This document shows, piece by piece, positions 17,887 to 26,463 of a stretch of 64,000 nt of DNA. Both the position numbers and the translations under genes were made by a program. The notes under the pieces are model-generated. The model was given only the letters and a program-made list of their open reading frames with translations. It had not been told where the DNA came from and searched no databases. The DNA lies in contig NZ_BMZM01000001.1 in the NCBI RefSeq assembly GCF_014652795.1, positions 1,142,174-1,206,173 on the forward strand, written 5' to 3'. This stretch comes from Kushneria pakistanensis. GTDB taxonomy: Bacteria; Pseudomonadota; Gammaproteobacteria; Pseudomonadales; Halomonadaceae. Numbering within the stretch: position 1 is the first letter of the stretch; the number at the start of each line of letters is the position of its first letter.

Positions 17887-18445
17887 ACGACTTATTCCGG
17901 TATTCAAAAGGCTCGATACGCTGGAATGGAAAGCGTGTAATCGGCTGGCCCGTCTTGGCGCCTATCGTCCGCTGCTTTTCGTATTGCGCTGGGCAAGCCG
18001 CCTGGGTGATGCCCCCGCATGGATTGTCATGTGCCTGAGTATCCCGCTGCTGACACAGTGGTGGTATGGCTGGTTTCTGGGGGTCTGCTTCGGTCTTTCA
18101 GCAGCCGTGGGCGGTATTCTCTATCGCCTGCTCAAGAATCGGCTGTGCCGTGAGCGTCCTTATATTTCCTTTGAAATCCCCTGCACCATGCCGCCGCTGG
18201 ATCGCTACAGCTTTCCAAGCGGACATACGCTTCATGCCGTGATGTTTACTACGCTGGCGGCCCTGTTCGTGCCTCAACTGCTGATTGTGGTCGCGCCCTT
18301 TGCCGTACTGGTCATGCTGTCGCGAGTCATCCTGGGCCTTCACTACATTACCGATGTGGCGGCCGGTGCGCTGATTGGTTTTGTGCTGGCGCACGGTACA
18401 GCGCTGGTCATCGTGGCCCTGCGCGGCATGCTGTTTGGCATGTAG
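17876..18445 (+). CDS. PAP2-family phosphatase
   Basis: A 189-residue integral membrane phosphatase with the three PAP2 motifs: K-x6-RP (KNRLCRERP), PSGH (FPSGHTLHAV) and SR-x5-H-x3-D (SRVILGLHYITDV). Several hydrophobic segments surround them. The family removes phosphate from phosphatidate, phosphatidylglycerophosphate, undecaprenyl pyrophosphate or lipid A. It overlaps the glycosyltransferase gene by 11 bp; with the acyltransferase upstream, a glycolipid or carrier-lipid substrate is plausible but inferred. Confidence 0.92.
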   Translation: MAGERLIPVFKRLDTLEWKACNRLARLGAYRPLLFVLRWASRLGDAPAWIVMCLSIPLLTQWWYGWFLGVCFGLSAAVGGILYRLLKNRLCRERPYISFEIPCTMPPLDRYSFPSGHTLHAVMFTTLAALFVPQLLIVVAPFAVLVMLSRVILGLHYITDVAAGALIGFVLAHGTALVIVALRGMLFGM

Positions 18446-18489
18446 ATTCAAAACCGTCAGGGCACATTACCCGCCTGTGGCCTGCACTC

Positions 18490-18515
18490 AAGCCCTGCGT
18501 ACTGACGCAGGGCTT
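18490..18515. terminator. bidirectional terminator between the envelope operon and gcvT
   Basis: An 11-bp stem (AAGCCCTGCGT/ACGCAGGGCTT) with a four-base loop runs into six T residues on the plus strand (18514-18519). It ends the acyltransferase-to-PAP2 operon and lies 10 bp beyond the gcvT stop on the other strand. Confidence 0.9.
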
Positions 18516-18525
18516 TTTTGTGGTT

Positions 18526-19641
18526 TCAGCCGCGATAATGCCGAGGCGTTACGAAGGGCATCGGTGTAATGGTCATGTCCAGCCGACGACCACGCACTTC
18601 TGCCTGTAGCGTCTGCCCAAGCTCATGGTACTCACGCTTGATATAGCCCATGGCCACGGGAGCGCCGACCGAAGGGCCGAACGTGCCCGAGGTTACTTCA
18701 CCGACGGGATCACCTTTCATGTCATACAGTTTGGCACCTTCTCGAACCGGCGCCCTGCCATTGGCCTTCAGCCCTGCTCTGACACACTCGGTGTCCTGAT
18801 CATTTTGCTGGGTGAGGATGACATCCGCGCCCGGGAATCCACCCTCACGCTCGCCGCCCCGGCGTCGTGCCTTACCGATGGCCCAGCCCAGCGAGGCTTC
18901 AACGGGCGTGGTCTCCTTGTCCATGTCATGGCCATAGAGGCAGAGCCCTGCTTCGAGGCGCAACGAGTCACGCGCACCCAGACCAATGGGCGCTACTTCC
19001 TCCTGATCCAGCAGCCATTCGGCAATGGCCATGGCGCCCTGGGCCGGAATCGACAGTTCAAAACCATCTTCTCCGGTATAGCCCGAGCAGCTGATCCACA
19101 ATTCATGCCCCATGACATCAAAACGACCATGCTGCATGAAGGTCAGATCGGCGGCTTCAGGACACAGCCTGCGCATCACTTCACGTGCCATGGGCCCCTG
19201 AAGCGCCAGCAGGGCGCGGTCCTCGATGACCTCAAGCTCGCCCTCTTCTCCCAGGCCACTTCTCAGCAATGCAGCATCCGATGCACGGCAGGCAGCGTTA
19301 ACGACCAGGTAAAGATGATCTCCGGCATTGACCGCCATGAAATCATCATGGATACCACCGGTACTGCTGGTAAAAAGCCCGTAGCGCTGACGCCCGGGTG
19401 CAATCCCCACGGCATCAATGGGAGACACCCGCTCCAGCGCATGTGCCGGCCGACTTCCACGAATCAGCATCTGCCCCATGTGGGAGACATCAAACAACCC
19501 ACACTGGCTGCGCGTATGCTCATGCTCCCGCTTGATCCCCATGTCGAACTGGACAGGCATTTCGTAGCCGGCAAAGGGCACAAATTTAGCCCCGCGCTGT
19601 TGCCAGAGCGTATAAAGCGGCGTTCGATGCAGGGTTGACAT
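18526..19641 (-). CDS. gcvT: glycine cleavage system aminomethyltransferase (T protein)
   Basis: GcvT, 371 residues, transfers the methylene group from aminomethyl-lipoyl-GcvH to tetrahydrofolate, releasing ammonia. Characteristic segments: VPFAGYEMPVQFDMGIKREH, CGLFDVSHMGQM, the folate-binding CSGYTGEDGFELS and GARDSLRLEAGLCLYGHDM. It is full length. The other two cleavage genes, gcvH and gcvP, lie 1.8 kb away on the opposite strand, with an Na+:glycine/alanine symporter in between that is co-directional with gcvT. Confidence 0.97.
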   Translation of the reverse strand: MSTLHRTPLYTLWQQRGAKFVPFAGYEMPVQFDMGIKREHEHTRSQCGLFDVSHMGQMLIRGSRPAHALERVSPIDAVGIAPGRQRYGLFTSSTGGIHDDFMAVNAGDHLYLVVNAACRASDAALLRSGLGEEGELEVIEDRALLALQGPMAREVMRRLCPEAADLTFMQHGRFDVMGHELWISCSGYTGEDGFELSIPAQGAMAIAEWLLDQEEVAPIGLGARDSLRLEAGLCLYGHDMDKETTPVEASLGWAIGKARRRGGEREGGFPGADVILTQQNDQDTECVRAGLKANGRAPVREGAKLYDMKGDPVGEVTSGTFGPSVGAPVAMGYIKREYHELGQTLQAEVRGRRLDMTITPMPFVTPRHYRG

Positions 19642-19724
19642 AAATCCTCCAGACCCGATTCATGAATGAATACTGTTGACTGTTCATGGCCGTCATCTGC
19701 AACGGCCATGTACCCGCAGCCGAC

Positions 19725-21098
19725 TTATTGCTGACGACGATCGGTGGATGGCCCGTTGAGATTGGCAAAATGCTCCCGGGTCAGCTTGAAAACAACCGGC
19801 GACAGGAGGGCCAGCGCAATCAGGTTGGGGATGGCCATCAGCGCGTTAAAGGTATCCGCCAGCAACCAGATGAAATCAAGATGTGCCATCGCTCCTACAG
19901 GAATCGCCAGCACAAAGGCAATTCGATAAAAGCGCGCAGCCCGGCTGCCAAAAAGATACTGGAAACATCGTTCCCCGTAGTAGGACCAGCCCAGAATGGT
20001 GGTAAAGGCAAAAATCGCCAGCGCAATGGCCACGATATAGTCTCCCGGTCCCGGCAGCGCGGTACGAAAGGCCAGTGACGTCAATGAAGCGCCCGAATCA
20101 CCTTCAAGCCACTGCCCGGAGGTCACGATCGCAAGTGCCGTGATCGAACAGACCACGATGGTATCGATAAAGGTTCCCAGCATGGCCACCATACCCTGGC
20201 GCACCGGACTGTTGGTCTGCGCCGCAGCATGCGCAATGGGCGCACTGCCAAGGCCTGCTTCGTTGGAGAAAACCCCGCGCGCCACACCAAACCGAATGGC
20301 GGCCGCAACCGCTGCACCGGCAAAACCACCGGCAGCAGAAATGGGTGTAAAGGCGTGCTTGATGATCAGCCAGAACGCTTCGGGAATGGCCGTGAAATTG
20401 ATGGCCAGTACGACCAGGCCTGCCAGCAGGTAGGCCACGGCCATGAATGGCACCAGTCGGCCGGCAACGCTGGAAATACGCTGGATCCCGCCCAGAATGA
20501 CGGCACCTGCCAATACCATGATGACCAGACCGGTCACCCATGTAGGGATGCTGAAAGAGGTAGACAGCGCATCGGCGACCGAGTTGGCCTGTACGGTATT
20601 GCCAATGCCGAACGAGGCCAGTATTCCAAACAGGGCAAACAGCACGCCCAGCCAGGCGTAGCGTTTGCCCAGGCCGTTTTTGATGTAATACATCGGCCCG
20701 CCCACGAAATTGCCTCGATCATCACGTTCGCGATAGCGCACGGCGCAGACCGCTTCAGCATACTTGGTAGCCATGCCCACCAGCGCCGTCATCCACATCC
20801 AGAACACGGCGCCCGGTCCACCCAGCGCGATGGCGGTGGCGACTCCGGCAATGTTACCTGTACCGATAGTGGCCGAAAGCGAGGTCATGAGCGCATTAAA
20901 CGATGAGATCTCGCCGCTGTCCTTTTCACCCGGGGCACGTCCCTGCCACAGCAGGGCAAAGGCTCGACCGATATTACGCACCGGCATGCCCTTGAGCCCT
21001 ATCTGCAGATAAAGCCCTACCCCCAGCAGCAATATCAGCATCAGTGGCCCCCAGACCACGCCATTGATACCTTCCACCAGTCCTTGCACAGCTTCCAT
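19725..21098 (-). CDS. sodium:alanine/glycine symporter (AGCS family)
   Basis: A 457-residue transporter with about ten membrane segments. The AGCS signature SSFNALMTSLSATIGTGNIAGVATAIALGGPGAVFWMW is followed by GVARGVFSNEAGLGSAPIAHAAA. The start at 21098 (MEAVQGLVEGINGVVWGP) matches the family; an in-frame ATG at 21131 has no ribosome site. It sits 83 bp upstream of gcvT on the same strand and is divergent from gcvHP, so it probably imports glycine for cleavage or for one-carbon and compatible-solute metabolism. Alanine is the alternative substrate. Confidence 0.92.
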   Translation of the reverse strand: MEAVQGLVEGINGVVWGPLMLILLLGVGLYLQIGLKGMPVRNIGRAFALLWQGRAPGEKDSGEISSFNALMTSLSATIGTGNIAGVATAIALGGPGAVFWMWMTALVGMATKYAEAVCAVRYRERDDRGNFVGGPMYYIKNGLGKRYAWLGVLFALFGILASFGIGNTVQANSVADALSTSFSIPTWVTGLVIMVLAGAVILGGIQRISSVAGRLVPFMAVAYLLAGLVVLAINFTAIPEAFWLIIKHAFTPISAAGGFAGAAVAAAIRFGVARGVFSNEAGLGSAPIAHAAAQTNSPVRQGMVAMLGTFIDTIVVCSITALAIVTSGQWLEGDSGASLTSLAFRTALPGPGDYIVAIALAIFAFTTILGWSYYGERCFQYLFGSRAARFYRIAFVLAIPVGAMAHLDFIWLLADTFNALMAIPNLIALALLSPVVFKLTREHFANLNGPSTDRRQQ

Positions 21099-21432
21099 GG
21101 CCCATTTTCCCTGATTCGTTATTGAAGTCATTGTTCGTCGAACGACAGAGACGCCGGCGAGTCATGAAAATTTACAGGCTGGCCCTGCCAATGTCATGAC
21201 AAGCCTTGCCGAAGGCAGAGGTTTTTCGTGCCAGCCCCTTTTAGTCCTTGATTGGCAACGTTACGATAAGCAAAAAGTTTCCGATCGGAAACACGCCGGC
21301 ATAACAAACCCCCCGGCCCGCAATCAGCAGTGGACGAGCAAGCTGGCTGAAGCCACCCTATAGGCAGGTCAGCCTCGTTATCTCCGGGATGTTTCGCCAT
21401 CCGTCATCTTGGCATTGAACAGGACATATAAT
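21099..21432. other. divergent regulatory region between the glycine symporter and gcvH
   Basis: A 334-bp region with divergent promoters. It contains a perfect 16-bp palindrome at 21277-21292 and a small stem GCCTT/AAGGC near 21213-21226 followed by five T residues. I searched for the two-aptamer glycine riboswitch core and did not find a convincing match on either strand. No sigma-54 consensus was clear. Confidence 0.5.
21277..21292. promoter_or_regulatory. perfect 16-bp palindrome, candidate operator
   Basis: GTTTCCGATCGGAAAC is a perfect inverted repeat lying 141 bp upstream of gcvH and 179 bp upstream of the symporter start. Its size and position suit a dimeric repressor or activator acting on both divergent units. 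The binding protein is unknown. Confidence 0.45.
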
Positions 21433-21831
21433 ATGAGCCAGATCCCCACTAATCTCCGCTATTCGGACAGCCACGAATGGGTCCAGGACAATGGCGATGG
21501 TACGGTCACCATCGGCATCACCGACCATGCTCAACACGCCCTTGGCGATGTGGTATTCGTGGAGCTTCCCGAGGTTGGCAGCACTATCACCACCGGTGAG
21601 GAGTTCGGTGTGGTTGAATCAGTCAAGGCTGCCTCCGACCTTTACGCCCCCTTGAGCGGCGAAGTTATTGGTATCAATACGCTGCTCGAAGACGCGCCGG
21701 AAAGTCTCAATGAAAGCCCCTATGACGATGCCTGGCTGATCAAGATTCGTCTGGCAGAGCCCGATGAACTCGAATCACTGATGGATGCCGACAGCTATAC
21801 CGAGCTTGTCGCCAACGAAGCAAACGACTGA
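21433..21831 (+). CDS. gcvH: glycine cleavage system H protein
   Basis: GcvH, 132 residues, the lipoylated carrier that shuttles the aminomethyl group between GcvP, GcvT and GcvL. The lipoyl-accepting lysine is Lys65 in VVESVKAASDLYAP. SDSHEWVQ and GITDHAQHALGDVVFVELPEVG are typical. The start at 21433 follows AGGA at 7 nt; the frame is open eight codons further but without conservation. gcvP begins 132 bp downstream; a short imperfect hairpin (around 21846-21880) in the gap may tune read-through. Confidence 0.97.
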   Translation: MSQIPTNLRYSDSHEWVQDNGDGTVTIGITDHAQHALGDVVFVELPEVGSTITTGEEFGVVESVKAASDLYAPLSGEVIGINTLLEDAPESLNESPYDDAWLIKIRLAEPDELESLMDADSYTELVANEAND

Positions 21832-21963
21832 TAGCGTTTTTTACTGACACCACGAGGCTGACCTCCTCGCTGTTGTCAGAAAGGATCACCTGATCGTCGC
21901 TCGACCATCTACCGGCCGTGCCCTGCTGTGACACTTTCTGACACTTCATCCTACGGATATCTC

Positions 21964-24855
21964 ATGGCCGCTGATTCTCGCTCGCTGGACGAACTCCTTG
22001 TGCATGATGCGTTTATTGCCCGTCATATCGGGGTCGATGCCACGGCACGCCACCATATGCTCAAGGCACTTGGCGCCGATACGATGGCCGAACTGATTTC
22101 GCATGCCATTCCTCACGACATTCGCCTTGAGGGCGAGCTGAATCTGGCTGAACCCGTTTCTGAGCTGTCAGCGCTGACACGTCTGCGCCGTCTCATGAAT
22201 ACCAACCAGGTCATGAGAAACCATATTGGGACCGGTTATTACGGTACCGTGATGCCTGCCGTCATTGCGCGCAATGTGCTGGAAAACCCGGGCTGGTACA
22301 CGGCATATACGCCCTATCAGCCCGAGATTGCTCAGGGACGTCTTGAAGGGCTTCTCAACTTCCAGCAGATGGTCATGGACATGACCGGCATGGCGCTGGC
22401 CAACGCCTCATTGCTGGATGAAGCGACTGCAGCGGCCGAGGCCATGGCGCTGTGTAAACGTGCCAATCGAAAAAACAAAAGCTCGGCCTTTTTTGTGGCC
22501 GACCACGTCTTTCCGCAGACGCTGGACGTCGTGCGTACGCGTGCCCGCTGGCTTGGTCTTGAAGTAATCGTGGACAGTGCCGAGCGGCTTGATCAGTACG
22601 ATGTCTTCGGCGCACTGCTGCAATATCCGGCCGAGGATGGCAACGTGACGGATCTCGGCGCACTCATCGAACGCGCCCATGAACGTCATGTCATGGTTGC
22701 CATCGCCACTGATCTGCTGGCTCTGGCGCTTTTGAAGACGCCCGGAGAGATGGGCGCCGATATCGCTCTAGGGTCAGCCCAGCGATTTGGTGTACCCATG
22801 GGCTTTGGTGGCCCGCATGCCGCCTTTTTTGCCGTCAACGATGATCTCAAGCGCGCCATGCCCGGACGTGTAATCGGCGTTTCCCGCGACCGTCACGGCA
22901 AGCCCGCCCTGCGCATGGCGATGCAGACGCGTGAGCAGCACATCCGTCGCGAAAAGGCGACGTCCAATATTTGTACGGCTCAGGCACTGCTGGCCAATAT
23001 TGCAGGTTTTTATGCGGTCTATCATGGCCCCGAGGGTATTCGCACCATTGCGACACGCGTCCATCGGATGGCCTGCATTCTGGCCAGCGGTCTGGCAGAC
23101 AGCAGTGTCAGCGTTGAAAACGAGCACTTCTTCGATACGCTCACGCTGCGTGTTGATAAGCCATCAGCACTGCGTCATCGTGCCGAAGCAGCCGGTCACA
23201 ACCTGCGCTACCGAGAAGATGGCCGCGTGGGCATCAGTCTGGATGAGACCACCACGCCAGAAGATCTCGAGGCGCTTTTCACTATCCTGCTGGGTGAACA
23301 GCATGGACGTGATGTCGCAGATATTGACCGTGAGCTTCGCCTGGCCGGTCACCAGCTGCCCGAAGCCTGCCTGCGCCAGTCGGATTTTCTGACACACCCG
23401 ACCTTCTCGCGCTATCACAGCGAAACCGAGATGCTGCGCTACCTGAAGCGTCTTGAAAATCGCGACCTGTCGCTTACGCACGCCATGATCCCGTTGGGTT
23501 CATGCACCATGAAGCTCAATGCCACCAGTGAAATGGTCCCGCTGTCATGGACCGAGTGCGCCGATATTCATCCCTTTGCACCCGAGGAACAGGTGTCGGG
23601 CTACATGACGATGATCGGCGAACTGGGTGACTATCTGATTGAAGTAACCGGTTACGATGCCATCTCCATGCAGCCCAACTCCGGGGCGCAGGGCGAGTAT
23701 GCCGGCCTTCTGGCCATTCGCCGCTATCAGCAGTCGATCGATCAGGGGCACCGGCACATCTGCCTGATTCCGTCATCGGCGCACGGCACCAATCCGGCAT
23801 CGGCGGCCATGACCAGCATGAAGGTGGTGGTAGTGGAATGCGATGCCAACGGCAACATTGATCTCAACGATCTACAGGCAAAGGCCGAAAAACACAGTGA
23901 TGAACTGTCGGCCATCATGCTGACCTACCCTTCGACCCATGGTGTGTTCGAGGAAGGCATTCGCAAGGCATGCGACATCGTGCACCAGCACGACGGGCAG
24001 GTGTATATCGATGGCGCCAACATGAATGCCCAGGTCGGCCTGTGTCGGCCGGGCGACTATGGCGGCGACGTCTCGCATCTCAATCTGCACAAGACGTTTT
24101 GTATTCCCCACGGTGGCGGTGGCCCGGGTATGGGTCCAATCGGCGTCAAGGCCCATCTGGCGGACTATCTGCCGGGTCATGTCCACCGTCCGGGTCATAC
24201 GCACTTTGAAACCGGCACTGCCGTCTCCGCGGCCGCTTTTGGCAGCGCGCTGATCCTGCCCATTTCATGGGCCTACATTGTCATGATGGGGGCACGAGGG
24301 CTGCGCGAGGCCAGCGAAAACGCCATCCTGAATGCCAACTACATCGCGCATCGCTTGAGTGAGCACTACAGCGTGCTCTATCGTGGTAAAGAGGGACATG
24401 TGGCCCATGAGTGCATCATCGACATTCGTCCGCTCAAGGCCACCAGCGGCATCGATGAAGAGGATATTGCCAAGCGCCTGATGGATTACGGCTTTCATGC
24501 CCCGACCATGTCCTTTCCGGTAGCAGGCACCCTCATGATCGAGCCAACCGAGTCCGAATCGCGCCAGGAACTGGACCGTTTCTGCGAGGCCATGATCGCC
24601 ATTCGTGAAGAGATTCGCGCCATCGAGCAGGGTGACGCGGCACGCGATAACAACGTACTAATCAATGCCCCGCATACGCAACAGGACCTGTACCGCGATG
24701 AATGGCCCTACCCTTATTCACGCGAGCAGGCCGCCTTTCCTACCCAGGCGACAAAATCGGCCAAGTTCTGGCCCAGCGTCAACCGGGTCGACAACGTCTA
24801 CGGCGATCGCAATCTGATCTGCAGCTGCCCAAGCATTGATGACTATCGTGATTGA
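21964..24855 (+). CDS. gcvP: glycine dehydrogenase (decarboxylating), P protein
   Basis: GcvP, 963 residues, the PLP-dependent decarboxylase that loads glycine's aminomethyl group onto lipoyl-GcvH. It is the single-chain form with both halves. The PLP lysine is Lys710 in [18 protein letters not shown], close to Lys706 of E. coli. Other conserved blocks are [10 protein letters not shown] near residue 80 and [11 protein letters not shown]. The start [17 protein letters not shown] at 21964 is preferred to an in-frame ATG 12 codons upstream. It forms an operon with gcvH. Confidence 0.98.
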   Translation: MAADSRSLDELLVHDAFIARHIGVDATARHHMLKALGADTMAELISHAIPHDIRLEGELNLAEPVSELSALTRLRRLMNTNQVMRNHIGTGYYGTVMPAVIARNVLENPGWYTAYTPYQPEIAQGRLEGLLNFQQMVMDMTGMALANASLLDEATAAAEAMALCKRANRKNKSSAFFVADHVFPQTLDVVRTRARWLGLEVIVDSAERLDQYDVFGALLQYPAEDGNVTDLGALIERAHERHVMVAIATDLLALALLKTPGEMGADIALGSAQRFGVPMGFGGPHAAFFAVNDDLKRAMPGRVIGVSRDRHGKPALRMAMQTREQHIRREKATSNICTAQALLANIAGFYAVYHGPEGIRTIATRVHRMACILASGLADSSVSVENEHFFDTLTLRVDKPSALRHRAEAAGHNLRYREDGRVGISLDETTTPEDLEALFTILLGEQHGRDVADIDRELRLAGHQLPEACLRQSDFLTHPTFSRYHSETEMLRYLKRLENRDLSLTHAMIPLGSCTMKLNATSEMVPLSWTECADIHPFAPEEQVSGYMTMIGELGDYLIEVTGYDAISMQPNSGAQGEYAGLLAIRRYQQSIDQGHRHICLIPSSAHGTNPASAAMTSMKVVVVECDANGNIDLNDLQAKAEKHSDELSAIMLTYPSTHGVFEEGIRKACDIVHQHDGQVYIDGANMNAQVGLCRPGDYGGDVSHLNLHKTFCIPHGGGGPGMGPIGVKAHLADYLPGHVHRPGHTHFETGTAVSAAAFGSALILPISWAYIVMMGARGLREASENAILNANYIAHRLSEHYSVLYRGKEGHVAHECIIDIRPLKATSGIDEEDIAKRLMDYGFHAPTMSFPVAGTLMIEPTESESRQELDRFCEAMIAIREEIRAIEQGDAARDNNVLINAPHTQQDLYRDEWPYPYSREQAAFPTQATKSAKFWPSVNRVDNVYGDRNLICSCPSIDDYRD

Positions 24856-24870
24856 GCACCCCTGATGCAT

Positions 24871-24905
24871 CAGGCCACCACAATAAAACACATTTTGGTG
24901 GCCTG
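24871..24905 (+). terminator. hairpin downstream of gcvP
   Basis: A 10-bp perfect stem (CAGGCCACCA/TGGTGGCCTG) with a 15-base A-rich loop starts 15 bp after the gcvP stop. There is no T-tract after it, so termination may be factor-assisted. Confidence 0.5.
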
Positions 24906-24984
24906 AATCTGCCGGTGCCCTGGGTCGGGTTTACCTGTAGCGCTTCAGAAAGGCGAATTCATGCGCTGAATGCCCTGCTGCAGA

Positions 24985-25923
24985 CTATCGTTGAACGCTG
25001 CTTTCTTCACAGATCATGTCGACAGGCGCCTCATAGCCATAAAGCGCATTGCGGCGCTGCTCGCGAAACTCATCGAGCAACTGACGATAACGACGGGGCA
25101 GCTCGGTTCCCCTGCGCGTTAATACATAAAGGGATTCATAAACCGGTACTGACAGCGGTACTTCCTGCACCTGACGCTGCCAGGGCGAGGTTTCAAGCAC
25201 CGGGCGCGACACAACAGTGAACCCAAGGCCACGCGCGACCGCATCCAGCACGACAGCCACATCATTGGTATAGCCCTTCTGGGGGAAATGACTGATCGAG
25301 CGAAAATCATTCGGGTAATTCTCGCGCAGTACCTGGCTTGCGTTATTGACACCGTCAAAGTAGTTCAAAAAGCCCAGTGCCAGCAGCTCGTTAAGGCTGT
25401 TGCCACGAAAGTCCGTAGGCACGACCAGGCATAGCGGCTCATGGTGCCAGAGTTCATGGTCAAGGTCCGGGTGGCGCGTGATATCTGTCACGATGCCCAG
25501 ATCATAACGGCCGGCCAGCACGTCCTGGACAATGTCGGCATTGAAGGCAAGGTTGTAGCTGATGGTCAACCCGGTATGGACCTGCTGATAGCCCAGTGAG
25601 AAGGGATAGAACATCAAGCCGATGCTTGAAGGGCTGGCAATACGGCAGTTACCGCTGCTGAGAGACTCATCATCAAGCCCGTGGCGGAACTGCTCGTGCT
25701 CGGCAAAAAGCCGAATGGCATAGTCATAGGCACGCCTGCCCGCTTCAGTCAGGGTAAAGCGCCGGCCATGACGCAGCAGCAGGCTCTTGTCGAGATAGTG
25801 CTCAAGCTTTCGAATATGCTGGCTGACGCCAGGCTGGGTCATTTCCAGCTTGCGTGCCGTATGGGTAAAACTGCCTGTTTCCACCAGCGTGATAAAGGTT
25901 CTGAAATACTGGGCATTAAACAT
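24985..25923 (-). CDS. LysR-family transcriptional regulator
   Basis: A 312-residue LysR regulator. The N-terminal winged helix is clear (FRTFITLVETGSFTHTARKLEMTQPGVSQHIRKLE, residues 7-41), followed by the linker helix and a periplasmic-binding-protein-like effector domain (VLAGRYDLGIVTD, GLGFTVVSRPVLE). The effector is not evident. It is convergent with gcvP, and divergent from yfcL; an inverted repeat in that divergent gap may be its own operator. A link with glycine metabolism is possible from position only. Confidence 0.92.
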   Translation of the reverse strand: MFNAQYFRTFITLVETGSFTHTARKLEMTQPGVSQHIRKLEHYLDKSLLLRHGRRFTLTEAGRRAYDYAIRLFAEHEQFRHGLDDESLSSGNCRIASPSSIGLMFYPFSLGYQQVHTGLTISYNLAFNADIVQDVLAGRYDLGIVTDITRHPDLDHELWHHEPLCLVVPTDFRGNSLNELLALGFLNYFDGVNNASQVLRENYPNDFRSISHFPQKGYTNDVAVVLDAVARGLGFTVVSRPVLETSPWQRQVQEVPLSVPVYESLYVLTRRGTELPRRYRQLLDEFREQRRNALYGYEAPVDMICEESSVQR

Positions 25924-25988
25924 GAGGAGGTATCAGCTCACTGACGCCCTGGCCGTAGCGCGACCAGGACAAATAAAAATCTTCATTT

Positions 25989-26015
25989 CTGATCAGACAG
26001 ATACGGCGTGATCAG
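25989..26015. promoter_or_regulatory. inverted repeat in the LysR-yfcL divergent gap
   Basis: CTGATCA and TGATCAG are separated by 13 bp, nested with a second pair TTTCTGAT (25986) and ATCAGAAA (26023). The arrangement suits a LysR-type autoregulatory site 66 bp upstream of the regulator's start. No footprint evidence is available. Confidence 0.4.
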
Positions 26016-26117
26016 CTACTTTATCAGAAAATTTTATAGCCCGCATGAGCTCGCCGGGTTCCCATGTTAGCATCCAGAGACATCATTTCTGCCACCGCTG
26101 GTCACTGAAGGTCAACC

Positions 26118-26402
26118 ATGTCCGACCCCTTTCTGAAACGCGCTGAAGCCATCAAGAAGACACTGCTTTTGATGGAAACCGAGGCGGCCGATGAAGATCT
26201 TTTTGCGCTGGGCTACATGATTCCCCAGATAGAACTTGTTCAGGAAATGGCGCAGTACGATCCAGGCGATGTCACCGCTGAGGATTTTGATGTCACCTAC
26301 CGTCAATGGCTGGAAAGTACCTTCATGGAAGATGCCATGGAAGATGATGACCGCCAGCGCATCGAAGAACTCTGGCAGAGCGCCGTAAGCCGGACGAGCT
26401 GA
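26118..26402 (+). CDS. yfcL: YfcL family protein
   Basis: A 94-residue acidic protein. The segment AADEDLFALGYMIPQIEL and the C-terminal RQRIEELWQSAV follow the pattern of the small uncharacterised YfcL family of E. coli (DELFASGYLRGHL in the equivalent place). GAAGGT lies 5 nt before the ATG. No catalytic motif or membrane segment is visible. It is 61 bp upstream of ppnN and probably co-transcribed. Confidence 0.75.
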   Translation: MSDPFLKRAEAIKKTLLLMETEAADEDLFALGYMIPQIELVQEMAQYDPGDVTAEDFDVTYRQWLESTFMEDAMEDDDRQRIEELWQSAVSRTS

Positions 26403-26463
26403 TACATTCCGCCAGGGCCTGCCTCCGGCATTTGTCGATTGCAAGAAAAGGATATCAAAGAGG

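Noticed and set aside
18625..19638. 337-codon open frame on the plus strand
   Set aside because: It lies entirely antisense to gcvT, whose motifs are unmistakable; no recognisable domain.
21132..21432. possible glycine riboswitch upstream of gcvH
   Set aside because: A GCCGAAGG fragment is present, but the paired GGAGAG/CUCUC stems and the tandem aptamer layout were not found on either strand.
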